Shown: positions 7,294-15,883, counted from the first letter of the stretch. The stretch is DNA of 30,328 bases from an uncultured Senegalimassilia sp. (GCF_902464545.1 NZ_CABQJR010000028.1:1-30328); one strand, 5' to 3'. Notes: generated by a model from the letters alone, not told the origin. Program-made: numbers and translations.

Positions 7294-9894
7294 ATGGCGA
7301 AAGCGCAAAACGCCAAGGCCAAGAAGAAGGGCGGCAACGCCAACCGTCGCAACGTGTGGCTGTTGGTGCTGACCACCGTCTTGGTGCTGGGGTCCATCTT
7401 CATGTTCACCCCTCCGCAGGAAAAGATCAACCAGGGCCTGGACATCCAAGGCGGCCTGTCGGTGGTGCTGTCGGCGAAAAGCACCGACGGCGATGCAGTG
7501 ACCTCCGAGGACATGGAGAAGTCGCGCGCCATCATCGAGCAGCGCGTCAACGCGCTCGGCGCCTCCGAGGCCGTGGTGCAGCTGCAGGGCTCCGACCAGA
7601 TTCTCGTGCAGATCCCCGGCCTTTCCGATACGGAAACGGCGCTGTCCACCATCGGCAAAACCGGCAAGCTGGAGTTCGCGCGCCTGGATTCGTTCACCGA
7701 TGAGGACGTCAAAACTAAGATCGAGAACGGGCAGTACGGTTCCAGCGGCACCATCACCGACGACTTCGGCAACACGCTGCCTTCCGGCAAGACCGAGCAT
7801 CTGACGGTGGAGGAGGGCACGTACACGCCGCTCATCACCGGCAGCAACATCACGAAGGTCGACATCGGCCGCGCCTCCGAGACTGGCACCGACTATTCGG
7901 TCAACGTCTCCCTTGATTCCGAGGGTACGAAGGCGTTCGCCGACGCCACGAAGGACCTGGCAAGCACCAAGGGCAAGATCGTCATCATCCTTGATGGCGA
8001 AGTGCAGTCCGCGCCGGCGGTGCAGTCCGAGATTACCGGCGGTCAGGTGTCCATCACCGGCGGCTACGACAAGGAAGCCGCCTCCTCCATGGAGACGGTG
8101 CTCGAGTCCGGCTCGCTGCCCGTGAGCTTCGAGTACGCGCAATCCCAGGTGGTCGGCCCGACGCTCGGCCAGGATGCGCTGACCTCCGGTGTGCTGGTGG
8201 CCGCTATCGGCCTTGCGCTGGTCATGCTGTACCTGCTGGTGTTCTACCAGGGTCTGGGCCTGATCACCGCTGCCGCCATGGTCGTGTTCGCCGTGCTGTA
8301 CCTGGGCATTCTGGCGCTGCTGTCGCATTTCGGCCTGTTCAGCCTGTCCATGGCCGGCATCGCCGGCGTCGTGCTGACCATCGGCATGGCGGCGGACTCC
8401 TCCATCCTCACGCTTGAGCGCTTCCGCGAGGAGATCCGCATGGGCCGCAGCGTCCGCGCGGCCTCCGTCACCGGCGTGCGCCATGGCATCCTCACGTCCA
8501 TCGACGCCGACCTGGTCACCATGGTCTCGGCGCTCACGCTGTTCTTCCTAGCAAGCGCCTCGGTCAAGGGCTTCGGCCTGACGCTGGCGCTCGGCATCAT
8601 CTGCGACATCGTCATGATGCTGCTGTTCAAGGCGCCCATCATCCGCCTGCTGGCGCCGAAGTGCATCGCCAAGCACCCCGGCTTCTGGGGCGTGAAGGAT
8701 TGCAAGGAGGCCGCCCCGTACTTCCAGGGCGAGAAGCCTGCTTCCTCGCGTCATGACGTGCGCGGCCGCTTCATCAAGCTCGACATCAACCTGCTGGGTT
8801 ACCGTAAGGTGTTCCTGTCCATCGCGGCCGTGGCGGTCGTGCTGGTCGTGGCGCTCGTCGGCGTGCGCGGCGTGAACTTCGGCATCGAGTTCGTGGGTGG
8901 CACCTCGGTGACGTTCCATCAGGGCGGCAACGACGTGACCACCGAGCAGGTGCGTTCGGCCTTCGCCGATGCCGGCGAGCCCGACGCCGTGGTGCAGACC
9001 ACCGACTCCGACGGCCAGGCTGGCTTCCTCGTGCGCACCACCGATACGTCGGCGGAAAGCGCTGCCGCGGCGGCCAACAAGGTTGCCAACCAGTTCGGCT
9101 GGGATGCGGAAAGCTTCGAGGTAACCACCATCGGCCCGGACTGGGGCACCAGCGTCATCCAGAGCTCCTGCATCGCGTTCTTCGTGTCGCTGCTGCTCAT
9201 CATCGCCTACATCTCGGTGCGCTTCCGCGATCCGAAGATGGGCGTGTCGGCGGTTATCGCCTTGCTGCATGACCTGGTCATCGTGCTGGGCGTGTACGTG
9301 CTCGTGGGTCGCGAGGTCACACCGAACACCATCGCAGCGTTGCTCACCATCCTGGGTTATTCGCTCTACGATACGGTGGTCGTGTTCCATCGCATCAACG
9401 AGAACATGAAGGGCGATTCGCCGAAGTGCACGTTCGCAACCATGGCGAACCACTCCGTCAACGAGGTTCTGGTGCGTTCGCTCAACACCTCCATCACCTC
9501 GCTTATCCCGGTTGCGGCCATGCTCATCTTCGGCGGCGAGACGCTGCGCGACTTCGCCCTGGCCATGACCGTGGGCCTGATGTGCGGCTGCTACTCGTCT
9601 TATGCCATTGCAACGCCCATCTACGTGATGTGGAAGACGCGCGAGCCGCAGTTCGCGAAGCTGCAGAAGAAGTACGGCACGGACATCCAGCGTTGGTTCC
9701 TGAACCGACTGCCGCAGGCCGCTGCCGTCACCGCAGCTGCTGCTGCCGGCGCCGCCGCGGATGCTGTTGCGGATGGTGTCGGCCAGGACGCGCCCACTGC
9801 GGAGCCCGCTGCTTCGCAAGGTCAGCAGGCTGCGAGCAAGCCTGCTAAGGCGCAAAACCGCTCCAAGAAGAAGCGCAAGAAGGTTCAAGGCTAA
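7294..9894 (+). CDS. secDF: Protein translocase subunit SecDF (fused)
   Basis: Membrane component of the Sec pathway that uses the proton gradient to help pull secreted proteins across the membrane. The 866-aa protein fuses SecD and SecF. The N-terminal half has a TM helix near residues 20-38, the LDIQGG motif (49-54), a periplasmic-type P1 domain and a SecD membrane block with GMAADSSILTLERFREE. The SecF half starts near residue 498, with GVNFGIEFVGG near 526 and SLYDTVVVFHRINEN in its membrane block. The tail after about residue 805 is Ala/Gln-rich then Lys/Arg-rich and looks cytoplasmic and disordered. The start has AGGAG 9 nt upstream. Fusion is known in other Gram-positives. A GNRA-loop terminator follows. 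Confidence 0.96.
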   Translation: MAKAQNAKAKKKGGNANRRNVWLLVLTTVLVLGSIFMFTPPQEKINQGLDIQGGLSVVLSAKSTDGDAVTSEDMEKSRAIIEQRVNALGASEAVVQLQGSDQILVQIPGLSDTETALSTIGKTGKLEFARLDSFTDEDVKTKIENGQYGSSGTITDDFGNTLPSGKTEHLTVEEGTYTPLITGSNITKVDIGRASETGTDYSVNVSLDSEGTKAFADATKDLASTKGKIVIILDGEVQSAPAVQSEITGGQVSITGGYDKEAASSMETVLESGSLPVSFEYAQSQVVGPTLGQDALTSGVLVAAIGLALVMLYLLVFYQGLGLITAAAMVVFAVLYLGILALLSHFGLFSLSMAGIAGVVLTIGMAADSSILTLERFREEIRMGRSVRAASVTGVRHGILTSIDADLVTMVSALTLFFLASASVKGFGLTLALGIICDIVMMLLFKAPIIRLLAPKCIAKHPGFWGVKDCKEAAPYFQGEKPASSRHDVRGRFIKLDINLLGYRKVFLSIAAVAVVLVVALVGVRGVNFGIEFVGGTSVTFHQGGNDVTTEQVRSAFADAGEPDAVVQTTDSDGQAGFLVRTTDTSAESAAAAANKVANQFGWDAESFEVTTIGPDWGTSVIQSSCIAFFVSLLLIIAYISVRFRDPKMGVSAVIALLHDLVIVLGVYVLVGREVTPNTIAALLTILGYSLYDTVVVFHRINENMKGDSPKCTFATMANHSVNEVLVRSLNTSITSLIPVAAMLIFGGETLRDFALAMTVGLMCGCYSSYAIATPIYVMWKTREPQFAKLQKKYGTDIQRWFLNRLPQAAAVTAAAAAGAAADAVADGVGQDAPTAEPAASQGQQAASKPAKAQNRSKKKRKKVQG

Positions 9895-9910
9895 CATCGG
9901 CTAGCTGATT

Positions 9911-9940
9911 CGGGCCGCTCGGAAACGAGCGGCCCGTTTT
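9911..9940 (+). terminator. Terminator after secDF
   Basis: An 11-bp GC-rich stem (9911-9921 with 9926-9936), GAAA tetraloop and TTTT tail, 17 nt after the secDF stop. A textbook intrinsic terminator. Confidence 0.92.
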
Positions 9941-10136
9941 GCTGTTTGGGATTGTTTACCGGCGCTTGGCTCTTGGTGCTTCACATCGGGCATCTCGGCG
10001 GTTTTGCGCGAATGCGACGCGGGTCAGAATGGGGAAGCGCCGCGCTCTCGCTGTACGGGTTTGCGCCTCATCGGTGGCATCAGGTGTCTCGGAACCCGCG
10101 CTTAAACGCGGGTGCGCATGAGATTCCTTTTCATGC

Positions 10137-10182
10137 AAAAAGCCCGGCTCCTGATCGCGTTTTGCGGTCAGGAGCCGGGCTT
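10137..10182 (-). terminator. Terminator of the small acidic-protein gene
   Basis: A stem of about 19 bp (10140-10158 with 10164-10182, one G-T pair) has a 5-nt loop. On the minus strand it is followed by five T (10141-10137). It lies 50 nt after the stop of the gene at 10233-10508. Confidence 0.88.
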
Positions 10183-10232
10183 GAATCGATCGGACTGGTA
10201 AGCGCTCGAAGACGCGTGTCTGTTCGCCGGGA

Positions 10233-10508
10233 TTAGAAGCCGAAGTCCAGGTCGCTCAGGCGGATCTCGCCGTCGTCCTCGTCTTCTTCCTCTTCATCCT
10301 CGCTAAGGCCGTTGTAACGGGAGATAAGCGCTTCCATCTGCTCCTCAAGGGCGTTGGTGCCCATGAACGCATCGCGGAACAGCCTCATGTCGTCCTCGCT
10401 GAAGCTATCGCCGGCGCCTTCCATGATCGCGCCGATGTTGGCCATCTTCTTCACGGCTTCGTCTTCTTCCATGGGTTTCATCTTCTCGGGATCCATCATC
10501 GGGAACAT
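10233..10508 (-). CDS. Small acidic protein of unknown function
   Basis: A 91-aa soluble protein that I do not assign to a family. It is Met-rich at the start (MFPMMDPEKMKP), then has predicted helices around residues 20-70. A strongly acidic run of Glu/Asp (about residues 74-84) leads to the end LSDLDFGF. The short hydrophobic-aromatic tail after the acidic run could be a protein-protein docking peptide, but this is speculation. The start at 10508 is fixed by AGGAGG 7 nt upstream; a longer in-frame start lacks a site. It is a monocistronic unit with its own terminator, divergent from 10749-11069. The evidence that it is a real gene is the strong ribosome site and the matching terminator. Confidence 0.75.
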   Translation of the reverse strand: MFPMMDPEKMKPMEEDEAVKKMANIGAIMEGAGDSFSEDDMRLFRDAFMGTNALEEQMEALISRYNGLSEDEEEEDEDDGEIRLSDLDFGF

Positions 10509-10748
10509 GTTCGATCCTCCTTGCACGGGTAACCTAAACAGCGCGCTGTCCTGCGGCAATGTGCTTGGCACGCAGGTGCTTGCGCCGTTGTTTCACTGTT
10601 CAATAGTATAGCAGTCGGATAGATTACGGGAGGTCAACGAGCGCATTGCAACCTATTGTGATACGCTGAGGAAATCACGTGAATCCATGCACGCAGGCTA
10701 TGGAGGAATCGGCTGCAAGCGATGTCGGCCATGTTAAAAGGAGTTGCC

Positions 10749-11069
10749 ATGCGCGAAGGAAGCGCCCCGAATTTCTGCCCGCCCACCGAGGAAGGCATCA
10801 CCCTCACGTTTCAGGACGAGAAGGGCGATCAGATCGATCTTGAGTTCCTCGGCTTGATCCTGCACGAGGGTCGCCGTTACGGCTTCTTCTTCCCGGTCAC
10901 CGAGGACAGCCCGGCATGCAGCTCGGGCGAGATCATCCCGCTTGAGGTGACCGAGCTTGACGAAGATGGTCAGCCCGCCGCGTTCGAATTGGTCGAGGAC
11001 CAGGCTATCGCCCAGGAAGTCTACGAGGACTTTAAGCAGGCCGCCAAGGACCTGTACGACTTCGAATAG
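10749..11069 (+). CDS. DUF1292-like small acidic protein
   Basis: A 106-aa protein resembling DUF1292, small acidic beta-rich proteins found mainly in Gram-positives, with unknown function. Features matching that family are an opening TLTFQDEKGDQIDLEFLGLI, then GRRYGFFFPV, then an ELDEDGQPAAFELVED stretch and a C-terminal helix EVYEDFKQAAKDLYDF. There are no membrane segments. The start at 10749 is chosen because AAAAGGAG lies 7 nt upstream; an ATG nine codons earlier has no site. It is divergent from the other acidic protein, and the two share about 240 nt of promoter region. Two hairpins follow, the second a strong terminator. Family call moderate; function unknown. Confidence 0.8.
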   Translation: MREGSAPNFCPPTEEGITLTFQDEKGDQIDLEFLGLILHEGRRYGFFFPVTEDSPACSSGEIIPLEVTELDEDGQPAAFELVEDQAIAQEVYEDFKQAAKDLYDFE

Positions 11070-11156
11070 GCGCTCCCGCGCCGCCGCGTTGCGGGGTGTT
11101 TTGGCTGAAGCCCGGCTTTGCGAAAGCGGGCTCCGACGAATCCAGTGATTTGCATA

Positions 11157-11196
11157 AGGAAGGGCACGGCTCAAAGCCGTGCCCTTCCTGTTTCGC
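11157..11196 (+). terminator. Terminator after the DUF1292-like gene
   Basis: A perfect 15-bp stem (11157-11171 with 11175-11189) has a CAA loop and is followed by GTTTCGCTTT. A second, shorter hairpin with a one-base bulge (about 11109-11131) precedes it. It may also act weakly for the minus-strand gene at 11341-11751. Confidence 0.8.
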
Positions 11197-11340
11197 TTTA
11201 TCAAAAGCCTTGCAAAGCCCGCTGGCGCATGAGGTGCTGCGAACGCAAAACCTGCAATCCGGAAAGCCATGCGGTTTACGGCAGATTTGCGGCTTCTCAA
11301 AACCGCCTTCCGCCGCGATTGCGTCAGGTTTGCGGCGTCC

Positions 11341-11751
11341 CTACAGCTCGATCGGCTTCCACTCCTCGTGGTTGCAGATCCACGCCTCGGGCTCCTCGAC
11401 GCTGAAGAACACCAGCGTGGGGTCATCGGGACCGTCGTAGCTCTCGCCCAGGCTGCACAGGTGCGCGTAACCGGCGTAGCGCATGTCGGCGTTCGCCTTG
11501 TCCTCAAGGCCGGCCTTACCGCGAAGGATCAGCCAGCCATGGCCGGGCCACCAGCTGGATGCCTCGAACTTCTGGTTCTGCTGCAGCTCCTCCCACACGT
11601 CCTTGGTAGTGGCGGTGACGAACCAGATCTTGCCGTCCTGCTCGGCGGCGAAGCTGAACGGGCGCACGTGGGGCTGGTCGTTCACGCTGGTGGCCAGGTA
11701 CCACGCGGGGACGTTCGTCAGATACTGCAGGATGGTCTCGTTGCCGGTCAT
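11341..11751 (-). CDS. PNPOx-like FMN-binding split-barrel protein
   Basis: A 136-aa small flavin-binding protein of the pyridoxamine-5'-phosphate oxidase-like superfamily, substrate unknown. Matching features are the opening strand VPAWYLATSVNDQPHVRPF, then GKIWFVTATTKDVWEELQQNQKF, which resembles the family's FMN-contact region, and a later WLILRGKAG strand. The length fits the short single-domain subgroup, which includes oxidoreductases and flavin or F420 binders. The start has AGGAGG 6 nt upstream. It lies 29 nt after ecfT on the same strand, so it may be the last gene of the riboflavin-transport unit. That would make sense for a flavoprotein, but no shared promoter is proven. Confidence 0.85.
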   Translation of the reverse strand: MTGNETILQYLTNVPAWYLATSVNDQPHVRPFSFAAEQDGKIWFVTATTKDVWEELQQNQKFEASSWWPGHGWLILRGKAGLEDKANADMRYAGYAHLCSLGESYDGPDDPTLVFFSVEEPEAWICNHEEWKPIEL

Positions 11752-11780
11752 GTGATCCTCCTAGTCTTGGAACCGGTCGG

Positions 11781-12581
11781 TTAAAGCAAGTAGCCGATGG
11801 CTGCGACGCAGCCGGCCAAAACGGCCATGAAGGCGGCGGCTGCGGCGTCGCGCGGGGCGAAGCGAAGCGGATGCAGGTGCGTGCGTCCTTCGCCGCCGTG
11901 GTAGCAGCGCGCGTCCATGGCCGCTGAAAGCGTTTCGGCGTGACGGAACACGCTGGTGAACAAGGGTACCATGAGCGAAGTGAGCATGCGCACGCCGCGT
12001 GCGGGGCTGTTTGACAGGCGGGCGCCGCGGCTGACCTGAGCGTGGTAGACCACGGCAAGCTCGTTGGCGAACTGCGGCATGAAGCGCAGCGCGATGCCCA
12101 TGATCATGCCCAGCTCGTGGGCGGGCACGCCGAAGCGGGCGAAGGGCTTGAGCACCCATTCGAACGCCTCAGTCAGGTCGATGGTCATGGTGGTCAGGGT
12201 GATCAGGCTCATTCCCAGCATCATGATGGTCAGGCGGGCGCCCATGAACAGGCAGGTTTGCACGCCCGCCTCGCTGATGCGAAGGATGCCCCAGTCGACG
12301 AGCACCTGGCCGCCTTGCGTGACGAACAGGTTCAGCACCGCCACGATGACCACGATGGCCATAAGCGGTGCCAACGACCGCGCTGCCTTGCTCGGCGGGA
12401 TCTGTGCCAGCGCGTAGCACAGTGCCGTGAACGCTGCACATACGGCCAGGGCCGCGGCGCTTTTTGCGCACAGCAGCACCACGATGAACACGCAACCTGC
12501 TATGAGCTTCGTGCGCGGGTCGAGCCGATGCACGCAGCTGGTGCCGGAAACGTAGCTGCCGAAGGAAAAGCCCGGGTTCAT
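11781..12581 (-). CDS. ecfT: ECF transporter transmembrane subunit EcfT (first module)
   Basis: Membrane coupling subunit of an energy-coupling-factor vitamin transporter, linking the ATPase pair to the substrate-binding S component. The 266-aa protein has an N-terminal segment ending HRLDPRTKL, which is typical of EcfT, and several hydrophobic helices. Its two cytoplasmic coupling motifs are QVSRGARL and AMDARCYHG, corresponding to the family's Ala-Arg-Gly motifs (the second has Cys for Gly). The start overlaps the end of the fused ATPase gene by 4 nt (ATGA), which indicates translational coupling. Together with ecfA and ribU it should form a riboflavin-capable ECF complex. The module may also serve other S components encoded elsewhere. 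Confidence 0.94.
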   Translation of the reverse strand: MNPGFSFGSYVSGTSCVHRLDPRTKLIAGCVFIVVLLCAKSAAALAVCAAFTALCYALAQIPPSKAARSLAPLMAIVVIVAVLNLFVTQGGQVLVDWGILRISEAGVQTCLFMGARLTIMMLGMSLITLTTMTIDLTEAFEWVLKPFARFGVPAHELGMIMGIALRFMPQFANELAVVYHAQVSRGARLSNSPARGVRMLTSLMVPLFTSVFRHAETLSAAMDARCYHGGEGRTHLHPLRFAPRDAAAAAFMAVLAGCVAAIGYLL

Positions 12582-14473
12582 TCGACCACCTGGCCTTCAG
12601 AGCCGGCTGGGGAAGGGGCGGCATCGCCGGCGTTGCCGCTGCCCGCGCCGCAAGCCGCAGCGATCATCCCTGCCAAGTCCTTCTCCGTATACAGTTTCCC
12701 TTGCTCAAGGGCCCATCCGCCTGCGCGCAGCGCTTCCGCGAACGCCTGCGGCTCGGTGGTTCCCAAGCCCACTTCCTTGAGCTTGCGCGCGTGCAGGAAC
12801 AGGCGCTCGGGTGCGCCGACGCCCAGCAGGCGCCCTTCGTTCATGACGGCCACGCGGTCGCACATGGCGGCAAGGTCGTCCATGCAGTGGGACACCATGA
12901 CCACGGTGAGGCCCTGGTCATGCAGGCGGGCGATCATCTGCAGGAAGGAGCGCTTGCTGGCGGGGTCCAGGCCCGCCGCTGGCTCGTCGAGTACGAGCAC
13001 CTGCGGGTCCATGGCAAGCACGCCGGCGAACGCCACGCGGCGCTGCTGGCCGCCCGAAAGCTCGAACGGGCTCTTTTCGGCCAGCTCGTCGAAGGAAAGA
13101 CCTACGCGCTCGAGCGAGCTGCGCACGAGCGCATCAACCTCTTCGCCCGAAAGCCCCAGGTTGCGCGGCCCGAAGGCTACGTCCTTGTACACGGTTTCGG
13201 CGAACAGCTGGTGCTCGGGATACTGGAACACCACGCCGATCGATCCGCGCACCTTCGACTCGGCGCCCTTCGAGGCAATGTCAGTGCCGTCGATGAGCAC
13301 GCGCCCTGAGGTGGGTTTCAAGATGCCGTTCATGTGCTGGATGAGCGTCGATTTGCCGCTGCCGGTATGCCCGGCAACGCCGAGGAACTCGCCGCGGCGC
13401 ACCTGAAGCGAGACACCGCGCACGGCCCACAGGCTGTCGGGGCTGTTGCCCCATTTCGCCTGACGGGCTGCAGGCGCCTGCTTGCGCTTGCGTTGCCGTT
13501 TCGCCTCTGCTGCGTCGTAGGTGAAGCTGACGTCTTGGAACTCGATGAGCGCCGGGGTGTCGGCGTCGCCCTCGCAGGTGGGGAAGTCGCCGCCGGCGTC
13601 GGCGTCGGCGGCATCGGGCGCTGCCGCGTTCGCGTCGGCGGTGGTGCAAATGCCGGCGGCCTTGCTGAGCGCCAGGACCTCGTGTGCCAGTTTCCCCGCG
13701 TCCACGGTGGGTTGCACGGCCATGCCCGCATTGCGTAGATCCAGCGACAGGCGGGCTGCGAACGGCACGTCAAGGTTCAGGTGCGCCAGCGCGCGTGCCT
13801 GAACGAGCACCTCGTCGGGCGTGCCCTCGAGCGCCACATGCCCGCGCTCCATGACCACCACGCGGTCGGCCCGCGCCGCCTCCTCCATATAATGCGTGAT
13901 CATCGCGATGGTCATCCCGCGATCGTGCAGCTCATGGCACACGCGCATAAGGCCTGCTCGGCCGCGGGGGTCGAGCATGGCGGAAGCCTCGTCGAGCACG
14001 AGCACCGCAGGGTTCATGGCGAGCACGCCGGCGATGGCCACGCGCTGCTTCTGCCCGCCGGACAGGGCGTGGGTCTCATGGCGCTCGAATCCCGAAAGCC
14101 CCACGTCCTCAAGCGCCTGCGTCACGCGTTCGCGCAGCTCATCGGTGGGGATGCCCAGGTTCTCGGGACCGAAGGCCACGTCGTCTTCCACGAGCGAGGC
14201 AACCAGCTGGTCGTCGGGATTTTGGAACACCATGCCCACCGTCTCGCGGATGCGGTACGTGCAGTCGGCGTCCGCGGTGGGCATGTCCTGCACCTTCACG
14301 GTGCCCTCGTCGGGGATGAGCAGGGCGTTCAGATGCTTGGCCAGCGTCGACTTGCCGCTGCCGTTGCCGCCTAAGATGCACAGGAATTCGCCCTTGCGCA
14401 CGTGCAGGCTCACGCCGTCAAGCGCGAAGTTCGCGCCGTCGTAGGTGAAGCGGACGTTTTGAACATCTATCAT
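12578..14473 (-). CDS. ecfA: ECF transporter ATPase, two fused ABC domains (first module)
   Basis: Cytoplasmic ATPase of the ECF transporter with both subunits (EcfA1 and EcfA2 type) in one 631-aa chain. Domain 1 has Walker A GGNGSGKST (35-43), signature LSGGQ (137-141) and Walker B ending DEA (161-163), a common variant in this family. Domain 2 has Walker A GHTGSGKST (368-376), signature LSGGQ (472-476) and VLVLDEP. A linker rich in Ala/Asp and then in Arg/Lys (about 275-345) joins them. The start at 14473 is the only sensible one; its ribosome site (AAAGGA) is about 14 nt upstream and modest. A 346-nt gap with a perfect palindrome separates it from ribU, so co-transcription is uncertain. 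Confidence 0.95.
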   Translation of the reverse strand: MIDVQNVRFTYDGANFALDGVSLHVRKGEFLCILGGNGSGKSTLAKHLNALLIPDEGTVKVQDMPTADADCTYRIRETVGMVFQNPDDQLVASLVEDDVAFGPENLGIPTDELRERVTQALEDVGLSGFERHETHALSGGQKQRVAIAGVLAMNPAVLVLDEASAMLDPRGRAGLMRVCHELHDRGMTIAMITHYMEEAARADRVVVMERGHVALEGTPDEVLVQARALAHLNLDVPFAARLSLDLRNAGMAVQPTVDAGKLAHEVLALSKAAGICTTADANAAAPDAADADAGGDFPTCEGDADTPALIEFQDVSFTYDAAEAKRQRKRKQAPAARQAKWGNSPDSLWAVRGVSLQVRRGEFLGVAGHTGSGKSTLIQHMNGILKPTSGRVLIDGTDIASKGAESKVRGSIGVVFQYPEHQLFAETVYKDVAFGPRNLGLSGEEVDALVRSSLERVGLSFDELAEKSPFELSGGQQRRVAFAGVLAMDPQVLVLDEPAAGLDPASKRSFLQMIARLHDQGLTVVMVSHCMDDLAAMCDRVAVMNEGRLLGVGAPERLFLHARKLKEVGLGTTEPQAFAEALRAGGWALEQGKLYTEKDLAGMIAAACGAGSGNAGDAAPSPAGSEGQVVE

Positions 14474-14819
14474 GATTCGCTTTACGATCCTTTCATGAAC
14501 CGGCGAATTGCATTGCGTATTGCGGGGTGTGAAACGGGGTCGGAGGTGGCCCGATTCGGCGGAAGCTCGTTTTCAGGCGCTCTCCCTTGTGAGACGTGCT
14601 CGGGTAGGGTTGCCCGGTTCGACCGGCGTTTCCTATCCGAGCCGCAGCCTTTTAGACGCCTGCCTCCGGGTTCCTTGCAGAGGTGCGCCCGCCGCGCAAA
14701 TCCCGCATCTCCCGTTAAAATCCCGCTATCCCGTTGTACGGTCCCGCCGGCAAGCGGGGCGCCCCGCTTGCCGGCGGGACCGTGCCGCGCTGGGGCGGCA
14801 CGGTTTGAAACGCGGTTGC
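14474..14819 (-). other. 346-nt gap between ribU and ecfA
   Basis: The gap has no gene. It holds a perfect 46-bp palindrome (14738-14783), an adjacent 9-bp hairpin (14780-14788 with 14795-14803), and two imperfect direct copies of AAATCCCGC-n-TCCCGTT (14698-14716 and 14718-14735). No convincing promoter for ecfA is visible on the minus strand. Confidence 0.6.
14738..14783. repeat. Perfect 46-bp palindrome
   Basis: Each 23-nt arm is the exact reverse complement of the other with no spacer, centred at 14760/14761 (GGGGC|GCCCC). It lies about 40 nt after the ribU stop, but no T-run follows on the minus strand, so it is a poor intrinsic terminator. As RNA it would form a very stable hairpin that may protect the ribU mRNA 3' end or block readthrough. 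Confidence 0.85.
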
Positions 14820-15410
14820 CTAGCGGCCCTTGACCTGGTCCTTCTTCGGGGTGATCAGGTTGGAGACGGCCTTGTACACCAGCAGGGTCAGTGCGCTGTT
14901 CAGCACGGTCTTGATCAGGTTGAACGGGAGCACTGCGGGCAGGATAAGCGGCATGATGACATCGGCGCTGCCGTACCAGAACCACACGCCGATCGTCAGG
15001 TTCGTGGCGACGGCGCCGATGGTGGCCACCACGCAGCCGACCAGCAGGCCGATGATGGCGCCGGCGAACGTGTGCTTACGGGCGTAGATGGCAGCGGCGG
15101 GCACCACGAAGAACAGCGTGGCGCAGATGTTCATGAGGCCGCCCACCCATTCGCCGAGCATCAGGCTGTGGATGATGGCGGCGACGGCGCCCACGGCGAA
15201 GCCGGCGCCCGGGCCGAAGGCGAAGCCGCACACCATGGCGGGCATGAGCGAGGGGTCGTAGGTCAGAAACGGCGCTGCGGGCAGGATGGGGATTTGCACG
15301 AACGACAGCAGCGCGGCGATGGCGCACATGAGCGCCATGGTGACCAGCTGGCGCGTCGACCAGCGGTTCGTGTTCTTGATGGTTGCGTTTGCGGCGGTTG
15401 CCTGAGACAT
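14820..15410 (-). CDS. ribU: Riboflavin ECF transporter S component
   Basis: Integral membrane substrate-binding subunit for riboflavin uptake. The 196-aa protein has about six hydrophobic helices. It shows typical S-component features: an early ALMCAIAALLSFVQIPI helix, YDPSLMPAMVCGFAFGPGAG resembling the RibU segment, and the fourth-helix region GLMNICATLFFVVPA. The substrate assignment rests on the FMN riboswitch directly upstream with its own terminator, which strongly favours a riboflavin or FMN-precursor role. The start has AAGAAGG 8 nt upstream. The ATPase and EcfT that would energise it follow on the same strand. The tail is basic (TPKKDQVKGR), consistent with a cytoplasmic C-terminus. 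Confidence 0.92.
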   Translation of the reverse strand: MSQATAANATIKNTNRWSTRQLVTMALMCAIAALLSFVQIPILPAAPFLTYDPSLMPAMVCGFAFGPGAGFAVGAVAAIIHSLMLGEWVGGLMNICATLFFVVPAAAIYARKHTFAGAIIGLLVGCVVATIGAVATNLTIGVWFWYGSADVIMPLILPAVLPFNLIKTVLNSALTLLVYKAVSNLITPKKDQVKGR

Positions 15411-15468
15411 GGTTGAACCTTCTTCCCGCGAAGCCTTCTTCCCACGGGTTCTGCTCTCAAGCTTCGCG

Positions 15469-15512
15469 AAAAAAGAGACAAGCCCGTATGAATTCCTTCC
15501 ATACGGGCTTGT
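15469..15512 (-). terminator. FMN-riboswitch expression-platform terminator
   Basis: A 13-bp stem (15478-15490 with 15500-15512) and 9-nt loop, followed on the minus strand by TCTC and six T. It lies between the FMN aptamer and ribU, so it is the off-state terminator when FMN is bound. A further 8-bp stem (15427-15434 with 15461-15468) sits just before the ribU ribosome site. Confidence 0.92.
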
Positions 15513-15567
15513 ATTCGCTCAACAACTTCCCGCCCGGTAATACGATGCCATGCGGTGCGTTTCGCGA

Positions 15568-15742
15568 ACTCTGCCTCTTCCATCCGGACTTTGACCGTTG
15601 GTCCTGGATTTGCACCAGATCAGCCTTGCATGCATGCGGTTTGTCGCCGCTTGACGCACAGGGTCGCGGACTTCCGGCTTGGCTGCGGCTTGCGCCGCGC
15701 GTATCCGGTTACCGCCAGTGAGGATTTCCACCTCGCCCTGAA
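15568..15742 (-). ncRNA. FMN riboswitch (RFN element)
   Basis: The minus strand shows the conserved RFN blocks in order: AGGGCGAGGTGGAAATCC, then CTGGCGGTAA, AAGTCCGCGA, a GATCTGGTGCAAATCCAG arm, CAACGGTC and AAGTCCGGATGGAAGAGG. These match the six-helix FMN aptamer. With the terminator at 15469-15512 it should shut off ribU by premature termination when FMN is plentiful. Ends are approximate. Confidence 0.95.
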
Positions 15743-15761
15743 ACAGAATTCAATGGCACCT

Positions 15762-15790
15762 AGTGTAGCTGCGCCGCCATGGCTTCGCAA
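15762..15790 (-). promoter_or_regulatory. Promoter of the FMN riboswitch-ribU transcript
   Basis: On the minus strand TTGCGA (15790-15785) and TACACT (15767-15762) are separated by exactly 17 nt, placing transcription start near 15755, just ahead of the aptamer. Four of six bases match the consensus in each box. Confidence 0.6.
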
Positions 15791-15883
15791 CCGTTTGGGC
15801 TATGGATGTTTTCCGCGTTTTGTGGTGCGAACATATAGCGAATAGTTATAGGAAATCAGCTCGAAGGGGCTCGCTTTCCTACC

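Noticed and set aside
7215..7703. 162-codon frame starting between tgt and secDF, considered as a yajC candidate
   Set aside because: It overlaps secDF in another frame and lacks the hydrophobic helix of YajC.
5268..7889. Very long minus-strand open frame (873 codons) opposite the HAD, tgt and secDF genes
   Set aside because: It spans three well-supported genes in antisense, its protein has no recognisable domain, and high-GC codon bias produces such frames.
8548..9897. 449-codon minus-strand open frame opposite secDF
   Set aside because: It is antisense to the SecF half, composed of His/Arg/Ala-rich low-information sequence, with no ribosome site.
9939..10236. Short frames between secDF and the acidic-protein gene
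   Set aside because: They overlap two terminators and have no ribosome site; the sequence looks non-coding.
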